From NCBI GenBank assembly GCA_003290165.1, contig QNQO01010778.1:1-64000 (forward strand): a stretch of DNA of 64,000 nucleotides, written 5' to 3'. The position numbers were made by a program, and so were the translations under genes. The first letter of the stretch is position 1; every line of letters begins with the position of its first letter. The stretch comes from Berberis thunbergii. Lineage: Eukaryota > Streptophyta > Magnoliopsida > Ranunculales > Berberidaceae. The notes beneath the pieces are model-generated. The model was not told where the DNA came from. It did not search any database and was given only the letters and a program-made list of their open reading frames with translations. Of this stretch, positions 44,601-56,600 are shown one piece after another.

Positions 44601-47600
44601 GGACTCTAGTCCACAATCTTGTCCCTTTGATTAAGCAACCAACATCCAAATGATATATCCTTTTTATGATGTAGGGATCTACTTATTCTCCTTTCTCTCT
44701 TTTGCCCCTAATATCTCTCTCCCATTTCTCTCTTCCTCACTTTCTTCCTCCATTCCCCCTTCAATGGAGATTTCCCCTCAACTATTGAAAGAGATCCACA
44801 CCAGTGGATCACCGCCACGGCACCACCACTTGATTCACCACCATCTTTGGTTGGTTGTTTGATGAGTTTTGGATTTTTTTTTGCCAAAATTTTAGAATTT
44901 GATTTTAAGGTTTTCTTTAAGTAGAATTTGTTGGATTTGGTTTTTCAATAATTTATAAGATTTGAGTTTTGGATAAAAGTTTTTGTTATGAGCAAAACTC
45001 AGGGAATATGTATTAAAAACTGAAAAGGTGAACAAATACAAGGGAACCAAGTGATTGAGCAGGTCACAAGGAAGGTACTAGCCCAATCAATCAAACAGCC
45101 ATAAGGAGGCCATTTAACACATCCCAAATGTACCCCCAAGTGCCATAAGAGAGATTTGATGTCATTGATGACAACATTCACATCCTTTCTAGAACCTTTT
45201 CTAGAACCTTTAAAGACCATGTTGTTTCTATCTTTCCAGATGATGCACAGCCTGCTCAAAATCCAACTCCCCTTCAATGATAGGTTGTCTCTCTTACCAG
45301 GATGAGATCCATTGGAGGAAATATTAATCAGTTGGAGGGTGGGGGTGGGCATTAGCATGAGAACAAAATGAAGCCAAATTTGTTTGGAGAAGGAGCAAGT
45401 GAAGAACATTTGCTCCACAGATCCTTGAGCACTTTCACACATACTACATCTGTTACGGATGGGATAAAGAGGTAATGCTCAAGAGCTAACCACAAATAGT
45501 AACAAAGGGCACCAAAATTTGGAGCGTGCTAGCAGGAAACAATGATACTGAAAAGAAACATACCTAAATATCACAGCTAACTAACAAATAATGGATGGAC
45601 TCTAGAACTTGACAGGTGGTTGCATACTCAAGTAAACCTGGAAATTATAGAATCAAATACCTTTAAATTGTCCTCGGGCTGAGCAAACATTGCAAAAGGA
45701 TTAAGCTCTTCTTCAAAAACAGGAGTATCCACTACCTTCACTTTATCCTACAAAATGTGAAAAAAAAAAGGGGGGGGAGGTGATAAATAACTTAATAATA
45801 AAGTCAAAGAAGAGAATAAGAAGGGACCCCAAGATGCCATTACCTCAGCTTTCGCTGATTTCTCTTTCTTTCGTCTAGCAGGTTTTTCATCATCTGCTGC
45901 AGTCCTTTCCCCCAGTAACTTATATAATTTCTCATCTATCACTTGCTGTTACAAAGCCACAGCAAAGAAAACAAAAATAACGTTATCATTTAACAACCTA
46001 GGGGAACAGATGATCGATAACAGAAACAAAAGACAAGGATCACCTTGACAATCTTGGGATCAGCCCATGGATGTATCTTTCGAATTTTTGCTAGCAAAGT
46101 ACCAACTACGAAAGAAAAACATGAACAAAAATCAGATCTCTCTTTGGTAAGGTTTATGACTTCTATTTCACGGAATTGATTTCCCAACCTCTGTTCATTT
46201 TGTTATATTTTGAAAGTTGTTGCAAAATCTTCATAAACTCAAAACATTGTTCCACATGCAGAAAACTCCACAATGTAGGGTATTGTTACATTGTGAAGGA
46301 CTCAAATTGTCAGGAAAATAGGGTGTATTTGCATAATTTGGGAGTTGAACTCTCAGTTTCTCACTGCATAAAAGAACTGAATAATTGACAAATAGACAAC
46401 CTGACCTCAATCTCCCTTCGGGCCTTCCACTTACTCTTCTTTCTCGACCTTGCATCTTGGCTCTATGCCAATGCAAAGCACCGACTGCTCAGGACCTCAA
46501 ATTTAAAGGGATGTGACAATTATAGGATGTTTTTCGTAATTCTCTAAGATCTTAAGGGGATGTCTAACTTCATGAAGGCCTCTTTTTTTTGGCACCTGAA
46601 TAGATCTTCAACTCAAAATTTTGAATTGGATTCAACTGTTAAAAACTTTTGCCTATTTTTGTACCAAATTCGGTATTCCTGGATATTTTACGAATTTCTA
46701 TCTATTTGTGATGGTCATGCACATAGTTATCTAAACTTACATCATATCGTGTATAAAAAACTAATTTTAAGATATTCATATTGTCACGTATCGTGTATCG
46801 TAAGGAAGCACAGACTCTTCGAAAACTTGTCGTATTCGTGTCCGACACGTATTCAACACACGACACTCGCTCGACATGCATCAGACACTTGGTCAATGTG
46901 TCGACAGGTGTCAGACACATGGTCAATGTGGTCAACGTGTCGGACAAGCCTCCAATACACCTGAAACTTGGTCAGGACGCAGTCAAGACTCGAAAACCAA
47001 CTTTGTTTTATTTTTCACTTTAAGATGTTTGCAAATAACCACGTAATAAAACGATTATTGATCTATCTGAAGTAAATGACTATTTCAATTAAGATTTAAG
47101 ATAAATATCACAAAAAGCCACTAAAGCATAGAGGTAGTCTATGTTTCTTCTTAATCTTTGCTTCTTATTTTTCTCTCATTTGCTTCTTCTCTCCTCTACT
47201 TCTCTACTTTAATTTTTTCTTGCAACAGTGTCATTTTCTTCAAGACATTCTAAGAAGGCACTTTATTAGATTATTATTTATATTTATATGACACTAAAAA
47301 ATAATATGACGTGTCGACATGTCCATGAGTCCTAGATTTTGGAAAATTGTCGAGTCGACATGTCGTGTTCGACACGACGCGTGTATCCGTATCCGTGCAT
47401 CCTTGGTGTATCATAAATTACGATGCAAAAAAATAAATATATAGAAATAATAATATATATTATTTATATTTAAGCATATAAAAGATGTATTTAAGCAAGA
47501 AGGTCCAAGAACACATATATAACTTAACTTGTCTAACACATATAAGCAAGCTATATTGAGTCACCCATCAATTCATTCACATTACTTGTGCAAGGACGGT

Positions 47601-50600
47601 ATATCCTTGCATCATCTCATATCGGTATATTGCAAGATATGACATACCGTATCGATGACGATGAGGCTTAGATATGATCGTATCACGCATATCGTAAGAC
47701 ATTGATAACTATAATTTTGCATAGATAAATAACCCTAGGTAATTAGTTCATATGATCCATTTAAATTCCCAAAATTTTGAGTACTTCACTATTTTCATGG
47801 AGTCATGTATTTCTCATAATTTGAGGCCCACTTTCTGATAAAAATGTTTTGCATGATAATTATGTAGAAATCTCACAGCAGCTCCCTTTTTCTATCACTC
47901 AACATTAGGGTGCTCTTTTTAACTAAAAAGTACAAGTAACTAGTAGACAAAGTGTTGGTGAAGATCAAATGATAGAATGGAAGAGGAGTCTCTTCACAAA
48001 GAATGACGGGAGGTGATGGTGGGTTTGAGAGGGAGGAGAGGACGGGAGATGGTGGTGGAAGGGTTGTGAAGGGACGGAGGGAGGTAAAAATGTAACAAAA
48101 CCACTCTAGATACACCAATATTATCCGCAACTTAACCACCTCCATTTGCTGTTTTTATTTTATGTTTTCCAAGTAAAACTTTCGCGCAATGTTATGTGGG
48201 AGTAATCCAAGTCACGTACTTTATATCACCATTCTAATGTAACACATAATATGTGTAGGAAATGCCTTCGGAGCAATTACTCTTATTGAATCTCTCAAAG
48301 GCAGACTGGTTGATATAAGACCATAAAAAGAAAGGTTTCAATGATTATGATCTTTTCTCAGCCTCTATCCCAAGCTCAAGCAGATATAATTGTCGATAGT
48401 TACTTTGCAGCCTCGCATTTCTAGAAACCAAGTCCCCCCTTGGGAGATGTTTTTGATATGGAGGATTGCCCATGACACAAGACACAGATAATTTCGCACA
48501 TAGAGACGTGATTATTATGAAAGTGCATAATTTATATGTGAGTCAATAGAGCAGCCCTTCTTATACACTTCTCAATGATCTGGTCTAGAATTGTAGCAGA
48601 GAGGGTACGTCGCATACCGGATGCTTCTTCATAGACTGCTTCGAGAGATATAACACTTTCTTAGTGTGGAAAGTTCAATGTGTGTTCGCCTTCTGATAGC
48701 AGTTATAGTGGAGATTTGGGGAGAATGTGATTATGAACTTTCAAAGGAAAACAAGGAGATAGTAACCATCAGTTCATTTTTCTTTACTTGGGCTAATTTG
48801 GTTTAGGTTATTTTTTCCATGCAAAACCCCTTTGTTTTGTCAAAACATAAATTCAAGTAAAAAAATTATAAAATAAAAATAATGAACTCCTCAGATTCAG
48901 ATAACTAAATAATGTAAACTAAAAAACATAAGATCCTAGGAGTATGTCCATCATGGACACAACAACCCCATGGCGTGTCCAGGCTTCCTTTTGTTTTTTG
49001 GTTAATGTTGCTCAGATTAGTGGTTTAGACTGGGGAGATTAAACTTTCTCCACCACTAATCTCGTTGTTAAGAATTAAAACTCCAAATAATTATTCACTC
49101 TGACTAAAGAATTTGTACGGAAACTAAATGTTTATAACAGGTATGAAAAAGCCCCACAAGTTCCAAATTCACTAAATCTCAACAGAAACAATTTACATTT
49201 TTATTCTCATCTTCAAAAATAGGAATAGCACACGCAACAAGATGAACCAAGATAAACTTGTCAAAGGTTTCAAACATAATTTCAAAACAATAGACGAGAA
49301 CTAACCGTTTGTCCGATATCTTAGCTCCATGATGCTATCTTTGTTCTCTTCCACAACTTTCGTTGCTGCAACTTCAATTTCTTCCGATGAAACTTCAACT
49401 CCTGCTTGCAGGTAAAAGGATTAGCAACCAAAAAGACTAACAAGTGAACAAGATGTTCAAGGTCTAAAAGAAGTCAGGTTGTGGATTACAAACCAAATGT
49501 TGAACTTGAAAGGGTTTGCAAATAGCAAATTTTCAGATAGTAACAGTGGGGTATTCAATCATGGATTTTAATAGTCTGAAAGATTTTAAAGTCCATTAAA
49601 ATATAGGGATATTCAATTAAGGATTTAAAACAATACAATGAAATCTAGGGGTATTCAAATATAGATTTTAAATGATTGTTTTATAATCCATTAAAATCAT
49701 GGGGTATTCAATTTATGATTTTCAAAAGTCCATCAAAATTAAGGGGTATTCAAACAGTAGTGGATTTTAATGGATTTGTTGACTTGATGGACTTTGAAGG
49801 ATTTATGTGTGAAAGATATAAATATCAAAGCCCTTTTCAAATCCAGCCTCTTACCCTCGGATTTCAATCTCTCCTCCCTCTCTCCCACCAACACTGTGTC
49901 TCCTTCAACTAGAAGTTCTTCTTTATCTCCAGGTACGTTTCCAACCTTTTCTCCTTTTTTTTATTTGTTTTTGTCATGTTATTCAAAACAAAAACAAAAA
50001 TTTGCTTTGTCGTGTTGCCATTTTTTTTTTTTGGGTTTTTAAATTTTTTCACGCTCTTGAACACAAACAAACAAACAAGAACTAGGGTTTTTGGATTTCT
50101 TCCAATGAATAGCAAGATGATGATACAGAGATGATGAGATACAATCACAAATCTATACAATCACAAATCTATATAGAGATGATGAGATGCAGAGATAATG
50201 ATGATACAAAGTTGATGATGAGGTGATGAGGTTTCTTTGCTCTTGTTGACATACAGAGATCATAAGGTTTCCTACTCTCGTCTCCCTGCTCGTCTCCTCG
50301 TCTCCCTGCTCTCGTCTCATCGTCTCCCTGCTCTCGTCTCCTCGTCTCCCTGTTCTCTCACTATTCTCGTCTCCCTGCTCTCGCCCTCCCTGCTCTCTCA
50401 TAAGTCCCTCTGCTCCCTGATCTCTCCCTCTGCTCTCGCCCTCCTTTTGCTCTCCCTCTTGTCTGCCAAATGAAAAAAATCTAGAAATATAGAAGAGTAT
50501 AGAAATGGGAAATATAGAAATATAGAAGAATGGGAAAAATTGATTACTTGTTTGGTGAAAAATGAATGGATGTTTGGTGAAAAATATAGAAATGGATTAC

Positions 50601-53600
50601 TTGTTTGGTGACAAATGGATGGATGGATGTTTGGTGAGCTCGCAGGGATTACTTGTGGGGTCTTCACAAACACACAAAGCCTAGTTTTCTCTTCTGACAA
50701 TGTCAAATGTCAATGTCACTATTACAGTGTGATGAACCTTTACAGAGTCAATGTGACTTTACCAATGGAAAATGGGACAATGTGTCTTTTTAGTGTGTTT
50801 GAGTGAGGTAGGTGTGGATGTGTTTATAGTGTAACTGAGAGTTACAACTTTACAATTTTAGGTGAGATATTTCATAATGAAAGAACATAAACAATAATTT
50901 ATAATGAAAAAACATTGATATTAGTAGTGTATTGTTGATAAATTATTGTTTATAAACTTTAGCTAAGATATCAGTAGCCTACTGTTTATAATGAAACAAC
51001 ATAAATTAGCTATATTTTTTTATTGTATATGTTGACATTGTTTATTAACAATTTAATGTTTATAAATTGGTAGTTGACATACTATTTTATATAGATGGTA
51101 TTATCTACTTTGTGATAATATTGAAATTACCAACTTTGTGATTTATGTTAAAATCTTTGAAACTTGTTATCTAGTAGCATCATAAATGGGAGATTCAAAA
51201 CAAGGAAAGGGGCAATATAACCAATGGACCTTGCAATAGAGCAAGATGTTGTTAGGATTACTTGTTGAAGGCATCAAACATGGTTGGCGTGATGCTAGTG
51301 GTGCAATAAGCAAGCTGACAGTAGAAACCAAGATACTTCCAATTCTCAATGAAAAGCTAGGGTGCCAAAAAACATATAAACACTATCAGAACCGAATGAA
51401 ATGGTTTAAGAACCAATATCAAACTTTTGCTGATCTTTTGCGCAATAGTTCTGGATTTGGATGGGACGCTATCTCAAAGAAGTTCACGGCTGATAATGAA
51501 ATATGGGAAGATTACTTTAAGGTGATATTTTATTTATGTTTAATTTTATTTTATATTGATAAATTACACCTTCATAATATTAATAATATATTTTTTGTTC
51601 TTATTTTTAACAGTCCCGCCTAAACATGAAAAATTTTCGCAATGGATCATTGGAAGATTACGAGGATTTGCAAATTATTTTTGGCAATGGAACAGCTGCT
51701 GGGAAAAATGCACTTGGATTGGGCGATGGTACCGATGCTAGAACATATGGACTTGAAGAAAATGAAAACATGTTCGATGATAACAATGAGGTTTACGAAA
51801 ACTCATACCAAACTCTATCACTTAACGATTATACTTCACCACCTTTCCTAGATACAAATTTGGAGGCCCATACTGAAAAGCTTCTTCCAAGAAAGAAAGC
51901 TAAAACAGAGTATCAAACATATGGTACCCCAACTGAGACCACCACTCGAGCTGATCTTCTAGAAAAAGTTTGTGCTGGCATGGATTCAATTAGTACAATT
52001 GCCAGTGAAATTCAAGGAATATACGGCCTAATGAAAAAAAAGAACATGATAGAGAGAAAAACAACATTTGGAATTGTATCAAAGAGATTCCAAACATGGA
52101 TAATCATGCTCGTTTCAAAGCACTTGAATTGGTTAATAAGTTGGGAATGAAAGACGCATTTGTTAAAATGTCACTTGAAGAGCGTTTGGCGTGGATACAA
52201 TACAATATGAAATGAGTACGGGTATTTGGTATAATGTTTAACATTTTCGAGTGTCTTGAAACTATTAATGTTTTATCTTATGTTTGGAATTTTGGTTAAG
52301 ATTTTTTTTTGGATATTGTGTGTAAGAATTTGGTGAATGTTAAGACTTGTTTGTTTTAATATTATATTTTATTTACGTGCAATTAGGTGATATTATTAAT
52401 TTTTTAGTGTTAGCTCACTCAATTTTGTATTGGCTATACATAAAAATGTGTGTTGATTTTTGTTTCTAATTATGTGATTCATTTATTTATGTGATTTTAT
52501 AATGTCTCAAATGGAAGACGAAGAATTGGAGGAAATGTATTATGAAACCATAAAGTCGTTAATGATGGCAATTGAAGCAACTACTAAAGTTTTAAATGCA
52601 TTATTGAGTATCATAGATGACGACCATGTTGAACGTGTTGAACGTCCAATCCGACGACCAATTACAAGAACTGGATACAATTATATACATAAAGTATTAA
52701 GTGAGGATCCTCAACACTTTCGACAGTTATATCGTATGTATCCTGGCGTCTTTATGAAGCTATGTAATATTGTTAGAGAGAACAAATCTGAAAGACAAAA
52801 GATTCATGTGTTGAAGAAATGTTTGCAACGTTTTTGCTTATTGTTGGTCAAAATTCTCGATATTGTCAAACTGAAGACACATTTAAGAGATCACATTCCA
52901 CAACAAGCAAAAATTTCAACGAAGTTCTCATGACCTTAAACACAATAGCACCAGAGATGATGGCCAAACCTATCCACAACCCTAGTTAAAATATTGGAGA
53001 GTACACGATTTTACCCTTACTTTAAGGTAGGTACTAAATTTTTTTTTTACTGTTATTTGTTTTTTTTTTTTTTTTTTTTTGTGAAATCGTGATTTTATTT
53101 TAGGATTGCTTCGGAGCTATTGATGGCACACACATACATGCAATGGTAACAGGGCGTGAAATTGCTAGTTATCGTGATCGTCACGGAAATAAATCACAAA
53201 ATGTATTAGCTGCTTGTAACTTTGATTTGAAATTCATATACGTTCTAAGTGGATGGGAAGGTTCAGCACATGATTCTAAAGTGTTAAATGATGTTTTGTC
53301 AAGGAGTAGTAACAGACTTCATGTCCCACAAGGTACATATTTATTTCTTTTATTCTGTATTATATGCGTGTGTTTATTATTTGATACTCTAATTGTATGT
53401 GTGGTGAATTTTCAGGAAAATATTTCTTAGTTGATTGTGGATTTGCAAATCGTCCTAATTTTTTAGCTCCATTTCGAGGTGTTCGATATCATCTCCAAGA
53501 TTTTGCTGGTCATGGTCGCGACCCCTAAAATCCAACTGAGTTGTTCAATCTTCGTCATGCGTTATTCAAAAACGTAATTGAGAGGATATTGGATATATTT

Positions 53601-56600
53601 AAATCACGATTTACGACTTTTAAGTCTGCGCCTCCATTTTCATATAAAACACAAGTGGAGTTAGTGCTAGCGTGTGTAGCATTGCACAACTTTCTTCATA
53701 AAGAGTGTCGTTCTGATGAATTTCCAATTGAAGAAGACAACGAGCCTTCATCACCATTGGAAGAAGAAGAAGAAAATTTTCCAACCCAAAATTAACAACG
53801 AGAGAAGGCTAATGAATGGAGAGCAACTATAGCTTCAGATATGCGGGGAGATGTTGTGAGTGTCGGGAGTCAACGATGAGCAATAAAGAGAGTATTTTTT
53901 ATTTATCTATTTATTTTTTATTGGAAAATTATTTGCATTATTTCTTCTTTTCAAAAGAAAAATAGTTATTTGTATTACTTTTGAACCATATTCAATGTTC
54001 AGTGAATTTTTTTTAATTTGAAATAAAATTCACGTAGCATACAAACGATTGTTTTATTGATATTTGATGGATGTTTTATGATTTGTGTTGATATGGATAA
54101 CAATGTAGGTGACGTTATTTTATAACTTCCTATGATTAATAGCATATTCATAAGAATTTACAGAAATTTATAAGAATCAATAGAAATCCATAACAATCCT
54201 TTATAAAATTCAGAAAATCCAATAATAAAAATCCATCAAAATCCAGTGAATTCTGTAAATCCACAAAATTCAGTCACTTAAAATACATCAAAGTTCAGTG
54301 AATTCTGTAAACTCCTTTGAAATATTTTAAAATCCATGAGATTTAAAGTCTTTCACACTATTAAAATCCATGATTGAATACCCCCTGTAAGTAAGCTTTA
54401 TCGATTTCAAGTGACACATTTTGTTGGTGTTTCTGTGTTTCTTTCTTTTCTTTTATAGTTATCTTTTAATATAGTTTTTCTTTGTCATTAAAGTAAAGAG
54501 ATAATTCTAAAACTCTTGTAGACGTAAATGATTTACAATTATGTTGGGAGTATTCAATTCAGGATTTTAATGGACTCTGAAGGATTTTAAATCTTGTGGA
54601 TTTTACTGGATTTTGATGGATTTTAAATTATTAGATTTTGTAGATTTTATAAAGGTTTGTTATAGATTTCTATGGATTCTTATAAATTAAATGGATTCTT
54701 ATACATATTTATTAGTCATAAGAAGCAATGAAAAAACATTACCTACATATTGTTATCCATGGCAACACAAATCATAAAATATCTCTCAAAACATCAATTA
54801 AACAATTGTTTGTATGCTACGAAAATTTTACTTCAAATTAAAAAAACATTCAAATACATTGAAAATTGTCCAAAAGTAATACAAATAATTATTTTCCTTT
54901 TTCTTTTTTAAAAGAAAAGCAATGCAAATAATTCTCCAATAAAAATAGATAATAAACTAAAAAAAAAATCACCATCTTCATTGCACATTGGTGACTCCCA
55001 ACACTCACATCTCCCCACATATTTGAAGCTATAGTTGTTCTTCATTCATTAGCTTTCTCTCGTTGTTCATCTTGGGTTTGAAAAACTTCTTATAAATTCA
55101 TCAAAATGACACTCTTTACGAAAAAATTTGTGCAAGGCTACACACGCTAGCGCTAACTCCGCTTGTGTTTTATATGGAAATGGGTTCAATTGAGATTGAA
55201 ATGGGAGAGTTTGTTGATCTTTGTCAGAAAGAACAAGAACCCTAAAATAAGAGAGAGGAAGGGGAGAGAAATAGGGGAAGGAGAGAGAAGCCAATACGAC
55301 TGTTGCTAAATAACACCACCATTTCTGCTGAACGACACCACTAACCCTCTTACTTTCTGAAGGACATCACCACCTTTCTGAAGGACACCCCCACCTGCTG
55401 AAAGATACTATCAATATAAACAAAAAAAACCCTAAATTTTCTTCTCATCTCTTCTCTTTTTTCTTCTCCATCAATCACTACCACCACCTCTCCTCCTCCA
55501 CCTCCCTTCTTATTCTTCTTCTTCAATCACCACCACTACCACGCTACCACTACCGCCACCGCCACCATTCCTCCTCCCCCTCTTCTTTTTCTTCTTCTCC
55601 TCCATCAAACACCACCACCACCTCTCATCCCACCTCCTCCCATCTTCATTTTCTTATTCTCCTCCTCCCTCACCCCTTCTTTGTTTTTTCTTTTCTTCTT
55701 TTCCTCCACTTTTTTCTCTCTTTTTCTCCTCTCTTTTTATTTTTCTTCTTTTTGCCCTCGCGAATGTTTTGACAAGTGGGGAACCTCCACTTGCAAGAAC
55801 CTCCACAAGGGCGAAGGAGAAAAAAACATGGGAGAAGATGCGAGGAGAAAAAAAATAGAAGAAAAAAACAAAGAGAAAAGAAAAAGAATAAGAAACCAGA
55901 AGGAGAAAAATGAGAAGAACAAAAAACAAAGATGAAAGAGAAGAGAGGACGGGAATAAGAGAAAATACGCGGAAGAAAATGAGAAGAACAAAAAAGAATA
56001 ACAAGAACAAAGAAGAAGAGAAAGTGTGGGTGGTGGTGTAGCCAGCGGCGGTACGGTGCAGTGGTGTGGCCGAAAGTTGTGGGGCGAGGTGGTGTTGCTC
56101 ATGTGAAGAGAGAAGAAAATGTGGAGAAGGGAATGTGGCGGTGTCCTTCGGGAGATCCCAAAAAAAGTGGGAGTAGTGGTGTCCTTCAGCGAAAATGGTG
56201 GTGTTATTTAACAATGGCCAATACAAATCCATTGAAATATGAAGGGGAATGTTGGATTTGAAATGACTCTTGTTATATATATTTTTCACTCACAAATCCT
56301 TCAAAATCCACAACTTTAACAAATCCATTAAAATCCACTACTTCTTGAATACTCCATGATTTTGATGGGCTTTTGAAAAGCATGATTAAATACCTCTGAT
56401 TTTGATGGATTTTAAAACAATCCTTAGAAAATCCTATTTGAATACCCTAGATTTACATATATTATTTAAAATCCTTAATAGTATACCCCTGAATTTTAAT
56501 TGATTTTAAAATCAAAAAACAATCCATTAAAATCCGTAATTAATTACCACCCCCTTAATCTCAATTCCCAATTCTAACATTAAAAATGCATCAATTGTAA

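Larger units (their letters stand above)
41880..45660 (-). other. Synthetase intron 8
   Basis: Intron of 3.8 kb. It contains two LINE fragments (44285-44657 and 44995-45450). A segment around 42990-43200 (CCCACATCGCCTAGGTGAGG, GGCTTGGATTTCAGTGATAT) looks like a dispersed LTR-type repeat, which I could not bound. The rest is AT-rich with no gene. Confidence 0.65.
49544..54387 (+). mobile_element. PIF/Harbinger DNA transposon, 4.84 kb
   Basis: Terminal inverted repeats CAGTGGGGTATTCAATC and GATTGAATACCCCCTG continue inward for over 30 bp, with TAA target duplications at 49541-49543 and 54388-54390. It carries the two genes of the superfamily: a Myb/SANT-like protein and a DDE transposase, both broken. 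The left subterminal region repeats the end motif GGGGTATTCAA at 49548, 49605 (variant), 49648, 49701 and 49743. It is inserted in synthetase intron 4, antisense to the host gene. Confidence 0.93.
54542..56554 (-). mobile_element. Second PIF/Harbinger element, internally deleted, inverted
   Basis: The ends TGTTGGGAGTATTCAATT and (complement of) GGGGGTGGTAATTAATTACG share ATTTTAATGG just inside. TTA target duplications lie at 54539-54541 and 56555-56557. Only the C-terminal transposase coding remains, on the minus strand, and most of the interior is replaced by a nested element. It lies 154 bp from the first PIF element, in opposite orientation, in the same intron. Confidence 0.85.

Noticed and set aside
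44447..44653. 68-codon plus-strand frame
   Set aside because: Antisense of the truncated LINE insertion.
55654..56289. 211-codon minus-strand frame rich in Phe, Leu and Ser
   Set aside because: Arises from a polypyrimidine tract in the nested transposable element; low complexity, not a protein.
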